Part shown: positions 54,078 through 64,000 of the stretch, in pieces
How the letters are laid out: the number at the start of each line of letters is the position of its first letter
How positions within the stretch are numbered: position 1 is the first letter of the stretch
Origin: Trematomus loennbergii
Lineage: Eukaryota > Chordata > Actinopteri > Perciformes > Nototheniidae
Direction: 5' to 3'
DNA: 64,000 bases
Assembly (NCBI GenBank): GCA_012861695.1
Contig: JAAOOA010000033.1
Coordinates: 15,398,434 to 15,462,433, forward strand
Notes under the pieces: generated by a model
The model's input: only the letters and a program-made list of their open reading frames with translations
Database searches by the model: none
Told to the model about the DNA's origin: nothing
Position numbers and translations under genes: made by a program

Positions 54078-55208
54078 TACCCCATTCACACCAACAGTGT
54101 TTCAGGGCCGGTTCGGAGCTGGAGCTTGAAAAGCACCGGGTTTTCCTGTTCACACCGCAGCGGAGCAGCCTCTAAGCTCCGGAATCCGGTTCGTTTCGAG
54201 CACCAAAAAGTTGTCCGTGTAGAAGCAAGAACCGCATACGTCACGCTTACGTCGGAGGGGGGCGAGATTAACCTGAGCTAACAGTTAAGGCGAGTACGGC
54301 AAATAAAAGTTGTAACCAGCCGTAGTGCTGAGCAAAGTGACTAGAACGCAACCACACACTTGTAAAAAAAAAACACGCTTTATAAAGTCAGGCAACACTA
54401 ACCAGGCTTCGTGTGATTCTGTTATTTGTACCTTACTTTGACCATCCGTTCGCTGTTATTGATCATTGTGGAGAGCAGGCAGACGTTTTGTTTGTTATTA
54501 TAGCAGCTATCGGATGGAATCAATACATGGGCTGCACAGGTTGTCATGTCCAACTATCACAAGTAGAATCATAATGAAAAATACGCCGGTAAAAAGTGCC
54601 TGTAGAAACGGCTTAGCAAGTAGTCAGTTTAGCTTCGGTTGCTATGCTAACATCACCCATGTTATACCAGAGAAACTTTCATAACAGCGTTGTGATGCCA
54701 AACAGCGTCAATTCAGACTGACACACATTCACTTAAGGGGAACTGGGGATATGTATCAGCTGCTTGTGTGACAGTCAGACAGTGAATACTTTAGAGCCGT
54801 GTGAGCTAACCCGGAGCTAACGGGAGAATACACTCCCGTTGAAGAGCAACCAGCACTGCAGCGGTCGGTAAATGCCGCTGAAACACATTAATAAACAATG
54901 AACCACGGCACTCTGGAGAAAAGTATAAGGTTGGAGAAGTCGTTATTTAATTTAATCTGGCTTCGTATGATTAAAAGCACACGATCATCGACCCGACGCA
55001 GTCTCCCGTTGTTGTTGTTGTTGTGAGGTGAGCTCCGTTGGGGAGAAACTCAGCGACGTAAACTGTGGCGTCATGACGCAGCAGCGGCAGCACCAGTCGG
55101 GCTCTGAGCGGTGTGAAAAGAGCCGGCGCTAAACCGAAGAACCGGTTCTGAACCAGAAAAGCTCTAGCACGGAGCTAGAAGGGGAAAAGCCTTGGTGTGA
55201 AAGGGGTA
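54078..55208. mobile_element. Non-autonomous relative of the Harbinger-like element, 1.1 kb
   Basis: The left end TACCCCATTCACACCAACAG and the right end TTGGTGTGAAAGGGGTA match the element at 36606-39006. About 190 bp at the left (GAGCTTGAAAAGCACCG, TTCACACCGCAGCGGAGC, CGCATACGTCACGCTTACGT) and about 200 bp at the right (ACCAGTCGG, GAAGAACCGGTTCTG, GCTCTAGCACGGAGCTAGAA) are shared. The interior is different and has no convincing coding capacity; short frames there are incidental. TTCACACCGC copies lie at 54149-54158 and, inverted, at 55108-55117. The flanks are TCT on the left and TTA on the right, so no clean target duplication survives. Confidence 0.85.
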
Positions 55209-55969
55209 TTATAAGTGTCATTACTGTGCTGCTGGGTGGGGGAGGGGGGCAGCATGAGTTGCACTACAAGGTGGGTTGTGAGAGGGGGGAGGCGAAGGGG
55301 AGTAGAACGGGGGGGACAGGCTTGTGGGAGTGTGTATGTTTGTGTATGTGTGGGACTGTCTAGGGAGTGTTGCGGCCTGATGACCTGGTCATCCATCAGA
55401 CAGGGTTCATACATCCACCCACCCCCAACTACACCCCTCCCCTCCCCACGTCCCAACCTCCCCACCCAGGGCCCATCAGTGTGGCTCTCTGCCAGGCCTG
55501 GAATCTCCACATTAATTTCTCATCTGTGGCACCCTAATGAGCTCCGCCTGCTCGTCCACCTCTGAGACCCTCCTGATTATCAGGCAGGGGGGCGACCATT
55601 TGTCAATGGCAAGAGGTGGCATTTTCACTGCTGACCTTGCTGCCAAGGAGAGAGGAATCAGATAGGGGGGAGAAAACGTGGAGAGTGGGAAAGAATAGCA
55701 AAGCAAAGCAATCAACAGCTTTGGAGCGTCATGCTGTTTTAACATCACGAGTACAGCCATGTGTAAGATGATCTTTATTCATGGCAGTAAAAGTGGGCTG
55801 GTTTTACACTTTCTGTTTTAAGTGTCCTATCTCTGGTCTTTCCTTCTTTGGTGACACTGAATCAGGAAACAAACCCCTGATGTATGCTCCTGTTTTTACT
55901 TTTCCTATTCACAGCACCTTGTTGAATGACTTCCAGAAGGTGAACATGTTTGTGCCTTTGCTTTGAACT
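55209..55969. other. GC-rich gene-poor spacer
   Basis: A G-rich stretch at about 55230-55330 and a C-rich stretch at about 55410-55470 give proline/glycine-rich frames on both strands that are compositional. No gene is visible. Confidence 0.5.

Positions 55970-56046
<77 letters not shown>
55970..56046 (+). repeat. (TG)n microsatellite, one interruption
   Basis: About 77 bp of TG units with a GG interruption at about 55993-55994. This is the fourth sizeable CA/TG array of the window. Threonine/histidine frames on the minus strand are artefacts. Confidence 0.98.
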
Positions 56047-56049
<3 letters not shown>

Positions 56050-59000
56050 GGAGTGCAGGCTCTGGGTTGGCTGCAGTGGTCTGAGTGCACGCGCCTCAGA
56101 GGGAGCAGGGATTTGCCGGTTATTGGATGGAGGGTAGCGGTGTAGGTCTGTGACACCCGCTAACCTTGGCCAGGGCTCCTGGGACTTCGGGGTATCCATC
56201 ACTGTGGCAGCCTCGAGACCCAGACCCGGGGAAAAGCCACAGAAGTTGCCGGGGGAGGGAAAAAAGCTAGTAAAAATGTAATGCACTCCGCAGAGCGGTC
56301 ATGTCATACTTGGTTATGGAAAATAATCCCAGATGCCTGCAGTGCTAAAATGGAGCTGTAATGTGCTCGCCTCCTAACCCGGCCTGACAGCCATGATGTA
56401 CGACTACCATTACCGGAAAATATCACTTCAACTAACCCGTGATCCAGCTCCGCTAAGGGTCATATTATCCATGAGGAACAAATTACACTCCCCCAAAGTA
56501 AATACAAATTTCCTACACTGACTGGGTACAAAGAACGGAAGGGGGAGGGGGCGGGCGGAACGTTACCTATGACAACGCTCTGCAGAGTGACAAGGATGAT
56601 AAAGTACATGACAAATCACTGGCTGACAGGGTACTCTAGTGCAATCAGCCTCAGCCTCGGCCTGGCGAGCACCCACTCAAGCCTGTAAACACTACTCTCT
56701 TCCTTTGGAGGGGGCAAAACACATAATCTTTTAACGCCGACAAGTTGCTCTCCTTTTTATTACTCATCCTTCCCACTGCGGAGGAGAGATGGAGGGTTGG
56801 GAGGGGAGAGGGGTATAAAATGGTTTTATGTACAGTGCTGCAGAGTGATTGAGAAACTCGACTCTGCTGCTGTAATTGCCTGAGGGCAAACACAGCGAAA
56901 CAATAAAGGAAGAGAAACAGCAAATATATTACCAGTTCAGATCTTTATTTTATGTCAAGGACAAACAGGTTCTCTCGGCTGCTTTAAAGCACCCATTTAG
57001 ATCCCTCGCCTCCAATAAGAGCAAAGCACAGCAAATTACAGCACACCGTTGCATGGACATTAATAAGACGCAAAGCATTTTCAAATGGCATTTACAGCTT
57101 GTGGCTGCTGATAGAGCGAGTAAATAACACTTAGGAAAGGTGTGGTCTCTATAAAAGAAAGCCCAGCGGCAAGGGGGAGAGGAATATAAAAGCGACAAGA
57201 GTGATAAAGTCATGCAGATTACAGCTGGGAGTCTTCACAAAAAGCCTAAGTAACACCCCTGATGAACAGTTAACTGCAGAAAGCACTTGAGCACTAGCAG
57301 ATATTCACACTAAACTGTTTGACTGGCAGTTTCAAGGTGCCACTTACTATCAAAAAATCACTTAAGCATTAAGCAAGTCCAGACAGAGTGAGTGCCGAGC
57401 CTTGACAATATCACAATGGTGACTAAGACTAGGCACAGACATTTGCCACTGTAAGATTAAAATCAGAGAAGATAAATGTTTAGAGAATGTTTCACTGCAT
57501 ATATTTATGCAAAGAAAAACATAAACTTAAAGAGGCAGGGTTGATTTATGAAGTATTTAGAGCTCGTGATCATACACCATCTTGAGTATAAGGGGATGTT
57601 GCACAGCCCCCCTAAAAGCTCTCAGATGGTGGAAAACCTGTTGGTCCTAACTACTCCATGAAACAAGGCATTGGGACTATGCGCAGAGTGTGGAGATGAT
57701 GAGACAAAGAGCACACTTTGATGACTGTCTGGGTTTCAGGAGTGGAAGATGGGGCCAAGCAACACGGCAGCGACAGACAAACAATCCTCGCCAGCAGAAG
57801 CTTTGAGAAGTATTTGGAGCATACTTCTGCCAATCAAGAGACCACATGACTCTTAAAATGCCAGGAGATATATATATATATATAATATGTCTTGTATTTA
57901 TTGCTACAGGTGTTTAATCAATACGCTGTTATCCAAGATTTTGATTCCAAATTGAAGTCACATTTTACCGGTCAAGAACTAACTTTCTCGAATATTGAAA
58001 CACCACATTATGGCAGCAATTAAATGCTTTATCTTGCAATGTTAAATAGCAAGAACAATCATTTGGTTATCCACTCTGTGACTTGGAACCACTCCAAAAA
58101 TGTACTGGGTTCTTCCTAAGCCCACGCTACACCCTAAAACCAAGTTTTATGACGAGTGGGATAGTAGTTCTTTTGATAAATCATCTGACAAACCGAGCCG
58201 AAAACATGACCTCCGTGATAGAAGTAATGAAAGGAGCTCTAAGTAGTCAGCACAAATGCATGACTTTACTGTGAGTTGTTGTGTAGATTAGGGACCAGAC
58301 ATGTGTAGATATGCATGTAGACACACTATAGGCAACATGAAATTATTAAGTATATATTTAACATGCATGCAAGTTTTTCTGTTAAATTGATGACACTTAG
58401 TGTTTCCGTTCTCACTATCTGAGCTCTGATTGGATGCTTGATTCTGGCAAGGCAAGGTAGAGCCTTTACTTGCTAATGGGGGCCTAAGCAGAGATGCTAA
58501 TGATAACGCGTTAGAGCTAATAATACCAGTGTTGTGTGACGAGTGACTGCAGTGAGCCTGCCTCCTACCTGTCTCCCACTATGTCATTAACATGTCATGT
58601 TGGAGAGGGCCCGTCCTACAGGTCACTTTATAATGAGCAAACGCTCTGACAGTTTCCACACACGAACACACGAGCAGGATTGTGTGCACACACTCTGAGA
58701 TGCGAATAGCTGTCTCTTATCGGAGGCTGGCAGCTCCCGCCGACACGGCAGAGGCCTACACTAGGCAGAACATGATTTCTCCCGGGAACACTTTTTCCAT
58801 TTCCTGCTTTTGAAGGGAAACTAAATAAGCCACGTTTGTCCTCATCTGAATACATTTGACCCATTAAAGCGACTCTGCTCTCCCCCGTCCTTCTGTAAAG
58901 TAGACCGTGTCGCCCACAGAATGCAAATGACAACAGTGGCAGTGAGCGTATGCGTGCCCGGCGCCTGGCAGGTGCAGATAGTGGCAGAGGTGACGTGGAC

Positions 59001-60473
59001 TGCGGAGGGAGAAAAAGTGTTGAGCGGGAGCTCCAATTACTCCCTCACATTGAGGAAGAACACACGAGTCAGCCCCTGTCATAGGGGTCCCCTATTTACT
59101 AATTCACTCCTCTGTTACTTTAACACACAATTAATCAATGACAGGAAGGTGTAGTCGGCGCTGTTCATCAGGAGCGTAACGTGAGCCAGGCTGAATTAAT
59201 ACAGTCACTTGGGGGAATACAGCTAACCATGCTCTCTCTCCTTCTCTTCCTGGAACAAAAAGGAATTGCCACCGAGACAGGAGCAATTTAAATCGACAAC
59301 ACTGAGTAATGACTCAATTTGCTGCACAGTCTAAACACCACAAGCAAATGGCATTACTAAATCATTAGAGTGGATCTCGATCTCTCGTTGGAAGTCATTG
59401 GATTATATGGCTGCTCTTTGAATCTATGAGGTAGGCCTAAACTGTTATTACCTTGATATTGGTAATGGAGAAACTGTGAATATATAAAAAACATACAAGC
59501 ACTTAGTGTCTATTATAATCTATAAAATATTGACCAAATGTGGCAACCATTATTCAAAACAATGTAGGTATACCTTACGCCATAACATACTTGGGTGAAT
59601 CAGGCTGAACTCCACATCTTAAAGAGACTGTTGAAAATAATGAATAATGGAGCATACAAATGAAGACCCCACTTCCATAAACTAAAGGGTTAAGAAATAA
59701 CAAGTGTTTGTAAAAATGGGAGTGTGTTTTTACAGAGTTAACAACACATACCAATATACAGTATGTGACACTATAACCGTCCCCAGGGGCCACCATCAGC
59801 CTTATGCAGACACATTTCCTGCAGATCATGCTCAAGAGTGCAAGAAACCTCTTGAGTTTCATGATCGTTCCCAAACGCCACCCTGAAGCAAAACCTTTGC
59901 TAGTCCAACATAGAAATTGATCTGATTGCTTCTATTGAAATCTTGAACACTTTTAACCTGTAGAACTTGGTTGTCTGTGACCTATTGTGTTTGCCTGCAT
60001 TTATTGATTTTTTCCCGGTAAAATTGTTCTAAAAAAAGAGTAAACAGAATGATTAACCTTAAAGCAAATATACGACGGTATTACATCAAAGGAACAAGCT
60101 ATATATCTTGATAGTAGGAGGTGTTATTAGCAATAAAGGGAACGTGTAATTCTAATTAGGAAGAGTGTGTCTCGAGGAACAGACAGGCAGAAGGTCAAAT
60201 AATAAATAGAGGGATAGATGTGGATGAAGATATACTAACACAAACACTGTACTTAATACTTTGATATGGGGTATAGAGTTTAGGCAAAGATAAAGCGTAC
60301 CCAAGCTGTCACAGCAGTCTCATTTAAATGTGATCTAAATCCTAAAAACCCAGAACAGTTCGATTTAGATTTTTCACATCATTAAGTCATTTATAATTAA
60401 TGCGCAGCTAATTAAGGCTTTCTCATACTTATTAACAGGATGTTTAATTCTAATTACATTACATTCTCAGCCC
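56047..60473. other. Gene-poor single-copy DNA
   Basis: No gene is visible. A short TA run lies at 57868-57884. The part at about 58480-59060 contains ATGATAACGCGTTAGAGC and CGCCTGGCAGGTGCAG words in a setting that looks enhancer-like, without proof. Short frames such as those at 58628-58933 show no known domain. Confidence 0.5.
60394..60456. promoter_or_regulatory. Cluster of homeodomain-type sites (three TAATTA)
   Basis: Palindromic TAATTA words occur at 60394-60399, 60409-60414 and 60451-60456, with further ATTA words (CATTAAG, TTTAATTC) between and around them. TAATTA is the core bound by many antennapedia-class and paired-class homeodomain proteins. Clustering within 63 bp could mark an enhancer, though the sequence is AT-rich and chance occurrence is possible. 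Confidence 0.3.
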
Positions 60474-61191
60474 TTAAAGGGCCCATGTCATGCTTTTCCG
60501 GTTATTACCCGTCCCCTTGTGTGTTATGAAGGTTTTTCTGCATGTAAACGGTCTGCAGAGTCACAAACCCTCAAAGTACCCTGTAGCGAGTAAAACTCTA
60601 ACACAGAAAAGACCTGTCTATGCTGCCCAGAACGCCTCGTTGGAGATTTCTCATTTTCCATTGTTTGCTTCCTGGGTTCTGTGACGTGTGAACACCCAAA
60701 TCAACAACAAATGACCGGATTGGCCCAAATGGACCAATCCGCGGAGCACCTCACACACCAGGATCCCATGGCTGGTAAACGCTGGTAATAGACGAGTTGG
60801 GATCGCGGAGAAATGCTCTCCGCAGACCCATTCTCACAGCGTTATAAACCTTTTTCTTACTCAATATCAAGCCACACTTATTGTTTTTACTTCGGCTGTG
60901 AGTGTTTGTGTGTGCTCAGGATGAGTTTCGCTTGTTCTCGCTGTTTCGCCGACCCGGAAACCTGTCCGCTTCCTCGCAGCTACGAGCCTCGCAACGAGCC
61001 CACTGGGCTCACAGGGAGGGGGGGCAGGAGCTCCAAAGGCGTGTAGGACAGAGAGTGAATACACATACTATACAGAGATGCTGTATGAGAAACCAATGTG
61101 AGTTTGGAAAATTGCACAGTATAAATCTATTCTAGTATACCTCAACAATGGAATATGATCAGTAGAAATGGCCATGACATGGGACCTTTAA
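60474..61191. mobile_element. TTAA-bounded MITE-like element, copy 3 (divergent)
   Basis: The left end TTAAAGGGCCCATGTCATGC and the reverse-read right end TTAAAGGTCCCATGTCATGG form terminal inverted repeats with two differences over 20 nt. TTAA bounds it at 60474-60477 and 61188-61191. The first bases (TTAAAGG..CC) resemble the elements at 33120 and 34013, but the following sequence differs, so this is a separate family of the same general type. The 718-bp interior has only incidental open frames, including one at 60813-61046. A piggyBac-like origin is inferred from TTAA. Confidence 0.8.
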
Positions 61192-64000
61192 GAAATTATT
61201 ATGTGTGCATCTTATTGAAACCACATACTGTAAAGGACGTCTGAAATGATCGAGGCACATTCAATAGCACATTACAAATCCCAGTGAAGGGCAGACTTAC
61301 CTTGTCGTCTTGGTCACTCTCGGTGTCACACTGCAAAAGAAAGAGAAAGGCAAAGCTGAAAATATGTCTACATTCTTATATTATTACAGACCCTGCTTGG
61401 ACTGTATCAGTTTCAATCCCAGAATATATTTTAATTCACTTTTGCAAATGTATGCATATCTTATCAGCACTTTAATGCCAAACGTATCACATACTCATAT
61501 ACAGTGGCTGAATATCATCAGATCACTTCATTAGCTGACACAAGCACGGGAATGGGAAAAAAAGCTAATTTCTCACGAGCAGCCGTGCCCTTGTTAACAT
61601 TGAAACCTATGTGAAATTCGGAATCTCAAAACACTAACCGCCACCAGAATTATAATTCCATGATGTGTGTTCCTGCTTGAGGCTGGGAATAGAGAAATGA
61701 CAAGTAGAGGAAGGAAACTTTGTAATGGAGGGGAAAAAAGTGGTTGGATTTCATTTTTCTTTCCATTTCAATTTCAAGGTCCACTTAATTCTTTATCAAC
61801 TAATTAGTGTGATGCTGGGTGACTGGCGGCCCTCAACGTTGTGCATATGGCTGAGGTGCAGAGAAGCACTGGAGTCGGTAATGAAGAAGGCACTGGGGGG
61901 GAATATGGGCAGGGGTTGGCACAGTGTGTGTATGTGTGTAGGCGGGGGGGACAGGGAGTGCAGGGAGGGGATGGTGGGTGTCGATTAAAGTAGGGAGGGA
62001 GTGAGTAAAGGGGGTGAAATGATTGACAGCTCAGGGATTGAGCGACAGAAGGCCCTGCCATTTCTCTTTTTTTTCTTCCATCTCTTGTTTTTTTGCTGAT
62101 CTGGGACCCTGCAGAGCTCAAAGGTAGCTGGCTGGGATCGTGGCTGGTCTGTTTCTGTGGCTGGATGGTGAAAAAGGGGCCTTGCGAGCTCAGCAGGAGC
62201 ATAGCATCCAATTTACAGGCCTGTCCCACATGGCCCCAGGGGCTGCCCGCGGCACACTGCCATGATGGTCAGCTCCAGCAGCTCATAAATTATGCAGAGG
62301 CAATAAACGCACTGGGCAAACACTCCTCAGACGTTTTCCTGCTCTCAATTTCTCCCTCACTCTCTTTCTCCACAACCCACAACCTTCCATCCCCCATTTT
62401 AATACAGTGTGCAGAGATCCAGTCACCCCATAGATTGCCAGGTAGAAGAGTAAATAACGACAATGAAAGATAGCAGATTCTGATTACATGTGAATGTTGG
62501 TGTAATACAGAAAGCTACACACCAAGTATATTTTTGCACATCTATTCTAGCTTGTAAATAAATAGGCGTGTTGGCCATTTATCCTTTTTTTCGTCCTGCT
62601 GCAGAGGACTGACTAATGCAACAGCAGACAGGATCTGATGAGCATTAGCCGTCTCAACTGCTTCTATGTATTCAGGCCTCTCAAAACGTTACAACAGTAA
62701 TGCGACCGAGCACTCATTAGCTGCTGCTCTGCCTGTGCACACTACACACCCGGGAACACAGGCATGCGAGGGGTTCCAATAATGGACATCATTTGAGTTT
62801 TTCCACTGTGTTGTGATCCATAAAAAAAACTCTACCAGCCTTTCTTTCTTGTGTTCCCTTTCTTTTCCACTCTCCCTCCTTTCGCTGTTCGCTGGCTGTG
62901 CAGCCAATTGCTTTGATTGCCAAGATAGAAGCCGGCTGGAATGACTTGCCCTTGCTTGTGAAGCAAATGGAACATGCTAATGGAACTCATCGTATTACCC
63001 GATGCAAAAGTGCCATAGCTCATTACTTTAAGATAAAAGGATATCATTGTAGACGGCAAGCAGAATTGACTTTCTGTGCTGCGACTTGATGATGATTTAA
63101 TCAACTGCTCTCTTTCACTTCTCATCTCTGCGCCTGTCGCTTTCGCAGGTGCCACTAAACGAAGCACTCACACGGCTAGTGGTGGAGAGAAAAGAAAAGA
63201 AATTGCTGTCATTATTTTTTTTCCCTAGGAATAGAGGTATGCAAATTTCCAAGAGCGACAAAGGGTGAAAAAAAGGGACAACTTAATAAAATGGAAATAC
63301 CTTTATAATGAGCAAAGTAACAATTCCTGAGATCAGACCTGACAGACAAGGGCAGGCAATTTGATCGTCCTTACGCCGAGCTCCCTTGAACTCACCGCTT
63401 GAGTATAGAGATGAAAGTAACAAATAATAACATCTCTAAAAGATAAAAAAACACATCTCAGGCATATAAACAAGTCGAAGCTGTCACTCACTGATAAGTG
63501 ATCATAGTGAACTAATGCGTTGCCTCATGCATAAAGCAACCAGAGGCGGGGAGAAGAATCCCTGCATATCTGGAATCGTTGCGCTTGTATTTCCACTTAC
63601 TGACTGTTCCATTAGAAACAGAGACGGAAAGCTAAAAAGTCTCGGCTTTGCATGGAAACGACATGAATGATTGCAACACCTCATCATTAATAACTGAGGC
63701 ATGGTAGTGTTTTTGGAGGTAAGCATGAGCTCAACAATTCTGTTATTGCTACTGACGGCTGAGTATATAAATCTGCAGAGCTATGGTTAACTGTAATGTC
63801 AAAAACACTTTTTACCAATCCTGCGAGGCCATGTCTAATGAAAAGACATATGTCAAAGATTTCAAATGAAATAGATTATACAGAAGAGATGAAAAACACA
63901 ACAACAATAGTGCTATTGATATCAGTGGTGTTAGCTCTCTGACAGGCGGTAGGAAATGGGTCTTATTTAAAGCAACATTCATGTACAATAAGGAAACCAT
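61192..64000. other. Gene-poor DNA around the candidate microexon
   Basis: Apart from the microexon at 61301-61330 no coding signal is visible. The stretch 61890-62010 is G-rich on the plus strand, giving proline-rich minus-strand frames without domains. A plus-strand acceptor-like CGCTTTCGCAG ends at about 63149, but no matching donor follows within a plausible exon. Confidence 0.5.
61301..61330 (-). CDS. Candidate 30-nt coding microexon
   Basis: Read on the minus strand, a long pyrimidine tract (TTTGCCTTTCTCTTTC then TTTTGCAG) precedes a 30-nt block that ends AAG directly before GTAAGT, a perfect 5' splice-site consensus. The block keeps the reading frame whatever the phase (30 = 3 x 10). 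In phase 0 it reads CDTESDQDDK, a hydrophilic acidic peptide of the kind inserted by neural microexons. One other phase has a stop; the third is open but reads a less typical VTPRVTKTT-like string. A TTAA-bounded element lies 109 bp beyond the donor. I do not recognise the parent gene. If real, the host gene runs on the minus strand and its flanking exons lie outside the window or are unseen. Confidence 0.45.

Noticed and set aside
60813..61046. 77-codon plus-strand frame with several cysteines
   Set aside because: It lies wholly within the TTAA-bounded element and has no zinc-finger spacing or known domain; treated as incidental.

Overview
The window looks like a stretch of a ray-finned fish (teleost) genome. 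Evidence: very long CA/TG dinucleotide arrays, LINE fragments with teleost-type 3' tails, a PIF/Harbinger-like DNA transposon family with trinucleotide target sites, and short TTAA-bounded inverted-repeat elements. There is no bacterial-style gene layout. Open frames are short, mostly low-complexity or random-looking, and show no recognisable host protein domain. The species and locus cannot be named from sequence alone.

Most of the 64 kb is single-copy, gene-poor DNA that is either intergenic or deep intron. The best evidence for a host gene is one candidate 30-nt microexon on the minus strand at 61301-61330. It has a strong polypyrimidine tract, a TTTTGCAG acceptor and a perfect AAG|GTAAGT donor, and reads CDTESDQDDK in the only acidic, open phase. 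If real, much of the window downstream of it on the minus strand would be intron of a large minus-strand gene. Three other small acceptor/donor pairs (8674-8707, 46924-46939, 48654-48695) are much weaker.

Mobile DNA by position: a LINE reverse-transcriptase C-terminus with its 3' tail (4315-5021, +); a LINE-type tail ending in (TTAC)n (about 10780-10904, +) and a short Rex3/RTE-like tail match (10152-10176); two tandem TTAA-bounded MITE-like elements (33120-34005 and 34013-34499) and a third, more distant one (60474-61191); a 2.4-kb PIF/Harbinger-like element (36606-39006) flanked by TAA and carrying degenerate spliced minus-strand gene remnants; a minus-strand LINE/SINE tail (39510-39720); and a 1.1-kb non-autonomous relative of the Harbinger-like element (54078-55208). 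Long CA/TG arrays lie at 3706-3917 (106 perfect units), 19249-19427, 25067-25159 and 55970-56046.

The most unusual structures are a nested pair of inverted repeats at 23644-23797 (30-nt outer arms and a 17-nt near-perfect inner palindrome), a 41-bp triplication inside the Harbinger-like element, a 33-bp E-box-containing minisatellite inside the first TTAA element, and three TAATTA homeodomain-type sites next to the third TTAA element. No bacterial defence system, CRISPR array, rRNA, tRNA or complete host coding gene was found.
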